DNA of 64,000 bases from the NCBI GenBank assembly GCA_019637555.1, contig JAHBVK010000001.1, forward strand, positions 248,001-312,000, written 5' to 3'. How positions within the stretch are numbered: the stretch's first letter is position 1; each line of letters opens with the position of its first letter. This document shows, in pieces, positions 43,987 to 53,016 of this stretch. Made by a program: the position numbers and the translations under genes. Source of the DNA: Anaerolineae bacterium. GTDB taxonomy: Bacteria > Chloroflexota > Anaerolineae > Aggregatilineales > UBA2796. Below the pieces are notes generated by a model, which made no database searches, was not told where the DNA came from, and saw only the letters and a program-made list of their open reading frames with translations.

Positions 43987-44991
43987 CTACTCGTCAGCGG
44001 AAGGGTCGGAGGGTATGGATTTACGCAAAAAACCTAGCGTCGTTGTGGGATCATCTCTTAAGGCTAGGACGCGGGCACGTTCCGAGTTAAGCAATTCAGC
44101 AGTGACTTGCCCTCGATAATCCATTTTGGTGGTATCAAGTCCACTATTGAACGCCAGATCATCGAAAATTGCACGCAGCGTCTCCGAGGTGGTAAAGGCA
44201 GATGGATAGGGAGTGTAAAAAAGCCGAAATGGTCCGCCGCACAGCAGCGCAATCGGCAGCAGCGAGCGCAATTTCAGCGGACCGTTACGGTTTGTACCTA
44301 GATAGAAATGCGGGATAGGCAGGTCTGTACCATAGACAGCTCGCGCATAAAACGCGTACAGTAGTCGGTACATCTGATCCATGTTTTCAGCGTTATCAAG
44401 CGAGCGCTGCAAATCTGCCAGCTCTTGGGCAGTCATGGTCTGTGGCGCGTTCCAGATCGAATAAAGCGGGATCGGGGCAACTTCCCACAACAGCTTACGC
44501 CTTCCAGCCACATATTTCCACTCTCTTTGGAATCTCCCCAGTGCCAATGCCAACTGGTGTCCGGGTTCAGAAGCTGGAGTGCTCAGCAGGGTATCAATAC
44601 CTACAAAATAAGGATCAATGTTCTGATCTCGGTAAAAACTGAGGACTGGTTCCTGCGTTAACAGCAAAGTTTGTTCAGAAACCGCTTTAGCATATTCAAT
44701 GCCGCGCTCGTAGAAAAGTTGGTAGGACAGAATAGGCATCACCAGATTCTGACCACCTAGCACATAAAATGAAGCCGCCAGATCGAGGTAGCGCGCGAGT
44801 AAGACTTCCGCATATGGCGTAAAATCACTTATTTTGCCGGGATCATCTTCTTCGTCCTGTTGGGAGAGTAGGTAATAAGTACGAGTGCCACCAACGGCGA
44901 TAATACCTGTCAAGCCTTCGGGATAGCGTTGACGAATGCGAGCTGCAAATTCTTGTTCGGCGGGAGTTGGTGTTCGGGCAGCAATGATCAT
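43987..44991 (-). CDS. Rv3378c-family diterpene synthase-like protein
   Basis: 334 residues. By eye it follows Mycobacterium tuberculosis Rv3378c (tuberculosinol synthase): IIAVGGTRTYYLLS against its DGTRRWFHLE; LGGQNLVMPILSYQLFYERG against ISPIFSDDLLDRG; EPVLSFYRDQNIDPYFVGID against EEILSFYKEHEVHVLFYGD; LFYTPYPSAFTTSETLRAIF against [20 protein letters not shown]. The catalytic DGTRR, including Asp34, is GGTRT here (Gly34, Arg37 kept, Arg38 changed to Thr). The family has a cis-prenyltransferase fold. It may convert the product of the cyclase at 47387. The ATG overlaps the preceding response regulator stop by 4 bases. Confidence 0.75.
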   Translation of the reverse strand: MIIAARTPTPAEQEFAARIRQRYPEGLTGIIAVGGTRTYYLLSQQDEEDDPGKISDFTPYAEVLLARYLDLAASFYVLGGQNLVMPILSYQLFYERGIEYAKAVSEQTLLLTQEPVLSFYRDQNIDPYFVGIDTLLSTPASEPGHQLALALGRFQREWKYVAGRRKLLWEVAPIPLYSIWNAPQTMTAQELADLQRSLDNAENMDQMYRLLYAFYARAVYGTDLPIPHFYLGTNRNGPLKLRSLLPIALLCGGPFRLFYTPYPSAFTTSETLRAIFDDLAFNSGLDTTKMDYRGQVTAELLNSERARVLALRDDPTTTLGFLRKSIPSDPSADE

Positions 44992-45380
44992 ACTTGTTGT
45001 TTTGTGCTGAGAATGCCTTTTACCTCGTCCACCAATGTCATGGCACTAATAGGCTTGGTAATGTACCCATCAAAACCCGCCTCAATAGCGCGTTCGCTAT
45101 CACCCGCCATCGCGTGTGCGCTTACTGCAATGATAGGAAGATGCTGATATCGCTCATCACCACGTAGGACCTTAATCAAGTCAAAGCCAGACATACCCGG
45201 CATTTGGATATCCAACATTAACAGTGTAGCGTCTTCGTTTTCCAGCATTTGCAAGCAATCGGGACCAGACGCTGCTACGCGTACTTTCGCCTTATGAAAG
45301 CGAAAGACTAGTTCCAAAACGCCCAAATTGTCTGGCTCGTCGTCTACAATGAGTAGATTCCAGTTAGACAGATCGTGCAT
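44988..45380 (-). CDS. Single-domain response regulator
   Basis: About 130 residues, CheY-like: LLIVDDEPDN, LMLDIQMPGMSG with the Asp, IIAVSAHA and ITKPISAM with the Lys. ATG 45380 is chosen; the open frame continues to 45419. Its stop overlaps the Rv3378c-like start as ATGA, so the two are translated together. About 140 bases separate it from the response regulator gene upstream. Confidence 0.88.
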   Translation of the reverse strand: MHDLSNWNLLIVDDEPDNLGVLELVFRFHKAKVRVAASGPDCLQMLENEDATLLMLDIQMPGMSGFDLIKVLRGDERYQHLPIIAVSAHAMAGDSERAIEAGFDGYITKPISAMTLVDEVKGILSTKQQV

Positions 45381-45520
45381 GAGGATTCCCATTTTGTGCT
45401 TCGGCGTTCCCAATATCACCGAACGATAGTCAGTGATGCTCTTAGGGAATTGTAGTGTGCTGTGATTCGGTTAACGATCTCTGTTTTGTTCTTATTCGTT
45501 AATTACGCTTACTTAATCAC

Positions 45521-45898
45521 TTACTTCCCAGCGACACTGCGCAAAAACGAAACAAGTTGAGAAGAGTCAAAAGGCTTGGGCAAATAGCCATCAAAGCCTC
45601 GATTCATGATCTCTTGTTGTGTATCGTTCGTATAATAGGCAGTCGTTGCCACTACAGGGCAATTGGGGTCGGCAGCAGTCTTGCGAATTTGCTTCAGCGC
45701 CTGATAACCATCCAGTCCCGGTAGGAAAATGTCCATCACCACAATGTCAGGTGTGTTGCTTTGCAGATAAGTAATGGCTGATTCTGCATTATCAACCACT
45801 CGAATTGGCAGTTGATAATGATTCATCACCAGTTCGAATATGGCACAAGCATGAGGATCATCGTCAACTAACAACACTGACATATCTTGTGAAGTCAT
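45521..45898 (-). CDS. Single-domain response regulator
   Basis: About 125 residues, CheY-like: VLLVDDDPHACA, VVMDIFLPGLDG with the Asp, VVATTAYY and LPKPFDSS with the Lys. ATG 45898 has GGAGGG just upstream. It lies 37 bases after the kinase gene end and would be the direct partner. No output domain. Confidence 0.88.
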   Translation of the reverse strand: MTSQDMSVLLVDDDPHACAIFELVMNHYQLPIRVVDNAESAITYLQSNTPDIVVMDIFLPGLDGYQALKQIRKTAADPNCPVVATTAYYTNDTQQEIMNRGFDGYLPKPFDSSQLVSFLRSVAGK

Positions 45899-45935
45899 AA
45901 TCCCTCCAAACTCGCTTCTACCAATCATGACGATT

Positions 45936-47390
45936 TTACGCTGTTACTTTAGACGCAGCAGCAGGCAGCGCTTGAGACTGAGTGTCCACTTTCTCAGGAA
46001 TCTTGGCACGTGGCAAGACGATGGTAAAGGTAGAACCCTTCCCTAATTCTGACTCCACGCTGACTGATCCGCTAAGACTATCCACAAGCCGTTTGGTAAT
46101 CGCCAACCCTAAGCCCGTACCCTTATATTTGCGCGTATTCGTGCCATCTACCTGCCGGAATGGCTCAAAGATGTAGCTTGCAGCATCAGGAGGCATGCCG
46201 ATACCTGTATCGGTAACACGGATGCGCCACGTACTGTTGTCGCGGGAATCGACATTAACAGTAACGCCACCTTCAGAGGTAAACTTTACAGCATTACCCA
46301 CGAGATTAGTCAGAATTTGCTGTAGTTTCTTGCTATCGCTTAGGATTACTTCTGGAACGTCTTCGGCAATATTCACTTTGAGAGATATTGACTGTTTTTG
46401 AGCCAGTGCCTGCATATTGTCGATGAGTTCTCCGATGACCTTACGCGGTGACATCGGCGCGAGGAAAACTTGCAGCGAACCAGACTCGATCTTGGCGAGA
46501 TCAAGCACATCATCGATCAAGGCGAGCAAACGGCGGCTGTTAAATTGAATATGTCCAAGTAAGGTCTTCTGTTCCGGCGTAAACTCGCCAACCATACCGC
46601 CGATCATGGCTTCATCGTAGCCAATGATTGCATTCAAAGGCGTCCGCAGTTCGTGACTCATGTTGGCTAGGAATTGTGACTTAGCACGGTCAGCCAATTC
46701 CGCACGTTGACGCTGGGTTTCTGCTTGTGCACGGGCGGTTTCTGCTTGCTCAATTGCCTGTGCCATCACGTTGAGGCGGTAGTCAAATTCAACGCGGAGA
46801 ACACGAATAAACACACCTGATGCCATAACGAGTAAGACAGCGGAGGTAATGGCAGTAGCAACATCTAAACTTGGCAGCGGATTTGCTGAGGTTGATACGC
46901 TTAGCACGATCAAGGAACAGGCTAAAGTACTAGCTCCCGCCACGCGCAAAATTTGGGTTCTCGGAAGCACCAAGCCAGCTATGATGACTGTAAGCACATA
47001 AATGGGAATACCCGTTAATGCGCCTGTTAGCGCAGAACGCTGGATCGACAATACCATTGTGGCAGTAGCACCGAACCACCAAGCAAATACTAACCACCAT
47101 CCAGCCGCAGTAATGTTTTGCCGCCCGATATTCCATGCACTCAAGCCTAGGATTATGAATCCGTACACATGGATCGCAGGAAATGAGATTAACCCCCAGG
47201 GATCGCGGTAAATAAATATTGATGCCGCGAAACTCAGGCACAACAGCACAATCATGAAACCGACAATAATACGGATCGTGCGCTCACGAAACGCATCGTC
47301 ACGGTTAGCGGCTCGTGGCTCCATCCACCATTTTAGGAACTTGGCGACGCTGTAATCTTTTTTCATCGTAATTTGGGCGGTTCGTGTCAT
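45936..47390 (-). CDS. Membrane histidine kinase
   Basis: 484 residues. About six membrane helices form the N-terminus (TIRIIVGFMIVLLCLSFAAS, WWLVFAWWFGATATMVLS, IPIYVLTVIIAGLVLP, ITSAVLLVMASGVFI). A coiled helix leads to the DHp motif FLANMSHELRTPLNAIIGYD, then the ATPase with LVGNAVKFTSEGG, DTGIGMPPDA, IFEPFRQVDG and GTGLGLAITK. No known extracellular sensor domain. ATG 47390 is preceded by GGGAG and overlaps the cyclase stop by 4 bases (ATGA). Confidence 0.88.
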   Translation of the reverse strand: MTRTAQITMKKDYSVAKFLKWWMEPRAANRDDAFRERTIRIIVGFMIVLLCLSFAASIFIYRDPWGLISFPAIHVYGFIILGLSAWNIGRQNITAAGWWLVFAWWFGATATMVLSIQRSALTGALTGIPIYVLTVIIAGLVLPRTQILRVAGASTLACSLIVLSVSTSANPLPSLDVATAITSAVLLVMASGVFIRVLRVEFDYRLNVMAQAIEQAETARAQAETQRQRAELADRAKSQFLANMSHELRTPLNAIIGYDEAMIGGMVGEFTPEQKTLLGHIQFNSRRLLALIDDVLDLAKIESGSLQVFLAPMSPRKVIGELIDNMQALAQKQSISLKVNIAEDVPEVILSDSKKLQQILTNLVGNAVKFTSEGGVTVNVDSRDNSTWRIRVTDTGIGMPPDAASYIFEPFRQVDGTNTRKYKGTGLGLAITKRLVDSLSGSVSVESELGKGSTFTIVLPRAKIPEKVDTQSQALPAAASKVTA

Positions 47391-48916
47391 TTGTGCTCCC
47401 AATTCCCATAGCTATACAGAGCGCTGACAATACTAGATTTGACAATGTAATGCGGTGTGTATAAACACTTGCTAATCCACATTGGAGCGTAACTTTGATC
47501 AGCCAAATGGTTGGACAAATACTGCCCGGCTGCCCTGATTATTTGAGGGGCAAGGCGCTCTACATGCTGATCCCACCACAACAAGCCTTCTAAGCAGAAT
47601 GCGGTTTCTTCTGGTGTGGAGTCGCCATAATAGCCCCAACCTCCATCGTCATTCTGTGTCTTTTCGATCCATGTCAGCCTCAACCGGGCAAGAGTTTCCA
47701 ATTCTTCATCAAGCCCCGCTAAGGCTATTAATGCCAGCGCATTTGTATAGTAAGGGGAGATATGCCATTTATCCCACCAGAACGTGCCATTGTCGTTGAA
47801 ATTGAGTAATGCCTTAGAAAGCTTACTAAGCCACTTGTCATAATTCGGGTGATCCGTTCCGTTTTGCCGCAGCATCCACATAATACGCAGATGCGCGCTT
47901 GGTGAATGGTGTGTCTCACCGGGGTAACAATCGAAGAACTCTTCGCCTTCAAAATAATAAAGCACATCCGCACTTACGGGATATCCCGCCCAGCGCAAGA
48001 TGTTGTAACAGGCAATAGTATTGTCCACATCGTGCGGAGTAAAAAAGGAAGACGTCGCGATACCTTTTTCAGGTGACCACAATTCCCAAATTACTCTGAC
48101 TACCCGTTGAACTTCAGGGTCGTCAGGAGTAATCGCCTCAGCAATAATTAGGTGATTGATAGCCCAAGCAATTTCGAATATATCGATAGGAAATAGAGCA
48201 GGAACAAGTCCAGTATTATCATTCCGTAAGCTGCTTTGTAAATAGGCTACTGCTTTTTGATTTGAGTGTGCCATCACATAAGCGGCAGTTGCTGAAGGTG
48301 ATATTCCAACTGAATTATTCCCTTCAAGTAGTACTGCATCTGTAGGGATCAGTGGAATTGCAAATCGCAACCCATCAAGAGAAAAAGTTACTGGATGGGC
48401 ACGCCAATTCATGAACGGATTGCTGACCAACTTTGCAACGCGACTTTTATATGCATTACCATACCGAATCGGCGGGCGTGGAACGTTGATGTCGTAGTTA
48501 CGCGCTTCTTCAGAAAGCGAAACCGACAGAACAGGAAATCCTACAGTATCCTCTCCGTCTTGTTGCAGTCGTCCCACCAAATGCCATAACGCATCAGAAG
48601 CGCGCTGCACCCGTCTTTCATCCCGCGGATGAGTGCCTGCTTCCTTTAGCGCGACCATACCAGCAAGTGTGCAAATGTAGCGATCATGATAATACGGAAG
48701 CCTCGTTCCCCACGTACCATCCTCATGTTGATGATGCCGCAGCCACTCTAGTGCTTCGTCGAAACCAAAACCCGAATACAATGGTGCTAGTCGCCCTATC
48801 CATGCTGTGTCGTAGGGTGTTCCGTCAATCCGCCCTTCGCCTAAATGCACGAGCAGATCTTGTATTGCTCCACGTACTTGAGCATCTTCTAGGATACTAG
48901 TGTCTGTATTGAGCAT
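47387..48916 (-). CDS. Class II diterpene cyclase (Rv3377c type)
   Basis: 509 residues, close to the 501 of Rv3377c. It contains the class II cyclase pattern: GTPYDTAWIGRL (residues 33-44), QW-type motifs (QHEDGTWG, QNDDGGWGYYG) and an acid motif at 296-299. The canonical DxDD is here DVDN, with Asp298 (the general acid position) kept and the last Asp changed to Asn. This type cyclises geranylgeranyl diphosphate by protonation; an N at the last place could reduce or redirect activity. ATG 48916 has GGAG 6 bases upstream. It opens the operon with the kinase, two response regulators and the Rv3378c-like gene. Confidence 0.85.
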   Translation of the reverse strand: MLNTDTSILEDAQVRGAIQDLLVHLGEGRIDGTPYDTAWIGRLAPLYSGFGFDEALEWLRHHQHEDGTWGTRLPYYHDRYICTLAGMVALKEAGTHPRDERRVQRASDALWHLVGRLQQDGEDTVGFPVLSVSLSEEARNYDINVPRPPIRYGNAYKSRVAKLVSNPFMNWRAHPVTFSLDGLRFAIPLIPTDAVLLEGNNSVGISPSATAAYVMAHSNQKAVAYLQSSLRNDNTGLVPALFPIDIFEIAWAINHLIIAEAITPDDPEVQRVVRVIWELWSPEKGIATSSFFTPHDVDNTIACYNILRWAGYPVSADVLYYFEGEEFFDCYPGETHHSPSAHLRIMWMLRQNGTDHPNYDKWLSKLSKALLNFNDNGTFWWDKWHISPYYTNALALIALAGLDEELETLARLRLTWIEKTQNDDGGWGYYGDSTPEETAFCLEGLLWWDQHVERLAPQIIRAAGQYLSNHLADQSYAPMWISKCLYTPHYIVKSSIVSALYSYGNWEHK

Positions 48917-49035
48917 GGCTACTCCGAATTCAACTTTGAACCGCTCATCAAACTGAAGTAGATGCACTAGCAAACGCTTATGTGCAGTCTACAGCAAGTT
49001 GTCTACTAAGAGCATCAAACGCACATCACAAACTT

Positions 49036-49064
49036 AATATAGAGTCGATCTTGTAAAGTCACAA
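49036..49064 (-). promoter_or_regulatory. Promoter of the diterpene/two-component operon
   Basis: Minus-strand TTGTGA (49059-49064) and TATATT (49036-49041), 17 bases apart. It lies about 115 bases before the cyclase start, just after the priA stop. Confidence 0.6.
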
Positions 49065-49126
49065 AAATGCTTTGCTTTTTAATAAGATACGGCTTACGGA
49101 TACGGCTGATGATGCTAAAAATTACT

Positions 49127-51586
49127 CTAGAGTAGGCTGGTAGGATCAACATCAATTATCCACGAGTTGCGTACTGAAAGATCAGTCAAAAGCCGCGTAA
49201 GATCAGTAGTTCGCACAATGAGATGCCAGGTGTAGGTATCCTCCATTTTTCCGAAAAATGCAGGCGCAGGACCAATTAAGTCGGTAACGGTCATATTGTG
49301 TTGCTTAATATGCTGACGCAAAAGTTCGGTGGCATGTTCGGCTTCTTGTTGAGCTTTCAGTGCATTGGTGTCGCGAAACGAAAAACGCACTAACCGACGA
49401 TATGGAGGATACCCTAGATCGCGACGATAGTGCAGTTCTTGCTCAAAAAAAGTTTCATAATCATGAGTTGAAGCAGCTTGAATAGCGTAATGTTCAGGTT
49501 GGTAGGTTTGGAATATAACTTGACTGGGCAGGTTACTACGCCCAGCGCGTCCCGCCGCTTGTGTTAGCAACTGAAAAGTGCGTTCACCAGACCGATAATC
49601 AGGCAGCCCTAGCGCCGTATCTGCCAATACCACACCGACCAGCGTGACGCGCGGCAAATCCAATCCTTTAACGATCATCTGGGTACCTACCAACACATCA
49701 GCCTCACCTGTTGCAAAGCGTTCCAATAATTGCTCATGGGCACCTCTTGCCTGCGTCGTATCCCGATCCCACCGTAGTACGCGTGCAGGCGCAAACTCCT
49801 TGATCACCGCCTCTTCAACTGTTGCAGTACCCGCACCAAAGTAGCGGATGCGTTGGCTGCCGCAATTTGGGCATAATTCACTTTGTGGTTGTGTATATCC
49901 GCAAGAGTGGCATACCAGCGCTGCTCCTGCCTGATGATAAGTCAACGTCATCTCACAGCGAGGGCACCGCGCGACATAACCACAATCACGACACAATACA
50001 AATGTTGCACTACCTCGACGGTTCAGGAACAACATCGCTTGTTCACCACGTTGCAAGGTAGCCGTGAGTTGATGACGGAGTGAGCGGCTAAACATGCTGC
50101 GATTTCCAGCACGCAGTTCCTGTCTCATATCCACGATTTCGACAGGTGGTAATCCTGTCAGATGAGCGCTAGTCGGCGTGTCAGGAATGAGAACTCGGTT
50201 CGGCATCTTCAAATGGACAATTGTTCCCTGTCGCGCGTGATACGCCGTAGTCACCGACGGCGTTGCCGATCCTAGGATCACGTGTCCATGATTGATCTGC
50301 ATCATGGCGATAGCAGCTTCGCGTGCATGATAATACGGTGGTGGAAGTGGTGGCGATTGTTTATAACTATCGTCATGTTCCTCATCAATGATCACCAATC
50401 CGACATCCGCCAGCGGAGTGAATAGAGCTGAACGAGCGCCAACAACTACATCAAATGCGCCTGCTCGTGCGCGTCGCCACGTGTCGTATTGCTCACCGTC
50501 GGTCAGACTGCTGTGAATTACAGCCACTCGTCCGGGAAACCGGGATGCGAATCGCTGTACTGTTTGTGGCACAAGCGATATTTCAGGCACCAGTACAATC
50601 GCCTGCCGTCCTTGCGCCAATGTCAGTTCCAGCGCTCGTAAGTAGACTTCCGTCTTTCCGGATCCAGTCACCCCGTGGAGCAGAAATACGTCGGCTTGCG
50701 CCCCTATTTCCAAGCGCTCACGAATACGGTCCCAGACTGCCTGCTGCCCTGCTGTCAATATCGGAATTTCGCCTGCTGTAAATTGCCTGCCTTCTAAGGG
50801 ATCGCGCAGATGTTCAATTTCTTCAACGGCAACGAAACCTTTTTCGACCAGCCGATTCAGCGCATCATTCCCCGCATCGCTCGCCGCTAGCACCTCACTC
50901 ACGACCTGCGGATCAGACTGCGCTGCCAAATAGCGCAAGATCGACGCTTGTTTGGGGCTGCGCGTCAGCGTCTCATAAGCCGATTCTAAAGTGGAAGCTT
51001 CAATCGCCAGACGTGCGAGCCTGATGGTTTGGACGTGTGCGTCGGGTGCAGCCAATACCGCTTCACGTCGCAGTACTCCCCGTGATATTAAGTGCTGTGC
51101 GTGCTCACGCCAACCGGATTTTGGTAACACTCGATCAATTTGTGCAGCGCGGAGAGTACCTCGCGCACGCAGCAGTTCAGTCAAGGCAGCAGTGACATCA
51201 TCATGATCGCTGTAGGTTTCATCGATCAGGGTGTATTGCATATCACCGCGTTTTGCTAATCCCGGTGGCAGCATCAACCACAAACACGCGCTCAATGAGG
51301 ACGCAGTTTCCGCTGCAAGCCATTGCGCCAACGCAATTTGAGCGGGAGTGACAACAGGCTCATCAACCAGTACACCAAGCAGTGGCTTAGGGTGGGCAAC
51401 TGGGCTATGGTCGTCTATCCAGATTACGATGCCCTGAGAGCGTCCTGTGCGAAAGCTAACATCTACTAATTGCCCTATGCTGACGTTCCAGCCATCGGGA
51501 ATAGCATAATGAAAAGTCCGACGCAGCGGAGCCTGATAAACGGCGACTTCAGCGTAGCGCGTATCAGATATTGTGGAGTCAAGCAT
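49127..51586 (-). CDS. priA: Primosomal helicase PriA (N')
   Basis: About 819 residues. It restarts stalled forks. The N-terminal DNA-binding region includes FHYAIPDGWNVSIGQLVDV; Walker A LHGVTGSGKTEVYLRALEL; Walker B VIIDEEHDDSYKQ; zinc part CRDCGYVARCPRCEMTL and CHSCGYTQPQSELCPNCGS; helicase motif V/VI region GTQMIVKGLDLPRVTLVGVV and LTQAAGRAGR. Start is one of two adjacent ATGs (51586 chosen), overlapping the MEMO stop. Confidence 0.95.
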   Translation of the reverse strand: MLDSTISDTRYAEVAVYQAPLRRTFHYAIPDGWNVSIGQLVDVSFRTGRSQGIVIWIDDHSPVAHPKPLLGVLVDEPVVTPAQIALAQWLAAETASSLSACLWLMLPPGLAKRGDMQYTLIDETYSDHDDVTAALTELLRARGTLRAAQIDRVLPKSGWREHAQHLISRGVLRREAVLAAPDAHVQTIRLARLAIEASTLESAYETLTRSPKQASILRYLAAQSDPQVVSEVLAASDAGNDALNRLVEKGFVAVEEIEHLRDPLEGRQFTAGEIPILTAGQQAVWDRIRERLEIGAQADVFLLHGVTGSGKTEVYLRALELTLAQGRQAIVLVPEISLVPQTVQRFASRFPGRVAVIHSSLTDGEQYDTWRRARAGAFDVVVGARSALFTPLADVGLVIIDEEHDDSYKQSPPLPPPYYHAREAAIAMMQINHGHVILGSATPSVTTAYHARQGTIVHLKMPNRVLIPDTPTSAHLTGLPPVEIVDMRQELRAGNRSMFSRSLRHQLTATLQRGEQAMLFLNRRGSATFVLCRDCGYVARCPRCEMTLTYHQAGAALVCHSCGYTQPQSELCPNCGSQRIRYFGAGTATVEEAVIKEFAPARVLRWDRDTTQARGAHEQLLERFATGEADVLVGTQMIVKGLDLPRVTLVGVVLADTALGLPDYRSGERTFQLLTQAAGRAGRSNLPSQVIFQTYQPEHYAIQAASTHDYETFFEQELHYRRDLGYPPYRRLVRFSFRDTNALKAQQEAEHATELLRQHIKQHNMTVTDLIGPAPAFFGKMEDTYTWHLIVRTTDLTRLLTDLSVRNSWIIDVDPTSLL

Positions 51587-52421
51587 CATGGAAAAAGGCA
51601 GCAGCCCCATAGCCGACGACGCGCGAATATTGACCGTTGATCGCACCTGAAGTGCTATGATTCAGGATGACACTGCGTCCCGCGCCTAATGCACTAGTCG
51701 CAAGGATCGTTGTCGCGATTGCGCCACGCCCACAAGCAAATCCTTGACCGGACTCATCCAACGCGATTACGCTGGCAGCGTCCATGTGCGCCACCGCCTG
51801 CAAAACACGTCGATCCAGTTTCTGTGCTTGGTCATCAGAGTAAAAGTGAGATAGATCGGAACTGGCGACGATCAGGGCGTTTCTGTTTACCAGCAGCTCT
51901 GCCAAAGCAGCGCTCAATTGCTGAGCTGTCGCCAGTGATTGATCTCGGAGCATTAACGGTACTAACTTGAAATCAGATCGCAGCACGACTTGCAGAAACG
52001 GAAGTTCGATCTCAACAGAATGCTCACTATCGAATTGACAGTAAGCTAACGGAATTTGCTCATTGATTTGGTTTATCAAGTCATGATCGACGGTGATACT
52101 GCCGAAGGGTGTTTGATAAGCTCGGTGTGCGCTCGTAATCACGGTGCCCGTTACTTCAGCAATTGGCCGGTGCAGCGGACCAATAACTACTACGGTATCT
52201 AGTTCACGTCCTTGCAGCAGTCGAAATGCGTATGCGGCTACTGAGCCACTAAAACGATAACCCGCGTGAGGGGCAAGCAAACCAATAACTGAGCCAGCAT
52301 CAACGCGGGTGGTTGCGCTCTCTAGATAGTGTTCGATCTCAAGGCGCAGTTTTTGGCTATCTGCGGGATACCACATCCCTGCAAGCGGCGAGGGGCGCGG
52401 AGTATCCATTGGGGCTTTCAT
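51579..52421 (-). CDS. MEMO-family protein
   Basis: 280 residues. The MEMO/AmrB fold shows PHAGYRFSG, IGPLHRPI, SEHSVEIELPFLQV, ASSDLSHFYSD and GFACGRGAI, the residues around the metal pocket. The family is linked to radical-SAM and AMMECR1 proteins, which are not seen here. It overlaps the response regulator upstream by 4 bases (ATGA) and priA downstream. Activity unknown. Confidence 0.88.
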   Translation of the reverse strand: MKAPMDTPRPSPLAGMWYPADSQKLRLEIEHYLESATTRVDAGSVIGLLAPHAGYRFSGSVAAYAFRLLQGRELDTVVVIGPLHRPIAEVTGTVITSAHRAYQTPFGSITVDHDLINQINEQIPLAYCQFDSEHSVEIELPFLQVVLRSDFKLVPLMLRDQSLATAQQLSAALAELLVNRNALIVASSDLSHFYSDDQAQKLDRRVLQAVAHMDAASVIALDESGQGFACGRGAIATTILATSALGAGRSVILNHSTSGAINGQYSRVVGYGAAAFFHDA

Positions 52422-52798
52422 GGTGTACTGGCGGCAGCGGTTAGCAAATTCTTTACAGCATCTTGCAGCGCCCAGACATTGATTGGCTTGGATAGCACGC
52501 TATCCGCGAGGGCTGCTGACTCCTGATCCATCATTACCGGCACTGCAGTTAAGATCAGTACTTTAACATCATCCAATTTCGGGTTACTTCGGATGCGACG
52601 CAGCACTTCTAGTCCGGTCATATCTGGCATCGCAATGTCGAGCACCACGACAGCAGGTGGCTGCGTTTCCATTATATCCAGCGCACTGTGACCGCTGGAT
52701 GCCTTCAATATCGGATTAGGCAACCCACGTAAGGAGACGCTGAACAGGTCAAGTAGCGCCACTTCGTCGTCAACAAGCAGTATGGAATCGGACGACAT
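52418..52798 (-). CDS. Single-domain response regulator
   Basis: 126 residues, CheY-like: ILLVDDEVALLD, VVLDIAMPDMTG with the Asp, VLILTAVP and LSKPINVWA with the Lys. Its stop overlaps the MEMO start (ATGA), so the two are coupled. No kinase beside it. Confidence 0.9.
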   Translation of the reverse strand: MSSDSILLVDDEVALLDLFSVSLRGLPNPILKASSGHSALDIMETQPPAVVVLDIAMPDMTGLEVLRRIRSNPKLDDVKVLILTAVPVMMDQESAALADSVLSKPINVWALQDAVKNLLTAAASTP

Positions 52799-53016
52799 AG
52801 CTAATATTCTGCCTCACTAACATGATCCATATTGATTGTAACGTTAACAGCGCCTGAATACCAGTCATTGACTAGGATTCATCGGGATATTCCCTCAGAC
52901 TTTGGGATAATGCCGCCACTCGCAAATTTGTTCTATTTATGCTATCCTTTGAGGTCAGGATGCCAAATTTGCTCATCGTTCTCCGCTAATTGTTGTACAA
53001 GTAAAGGTAGTGCCTT

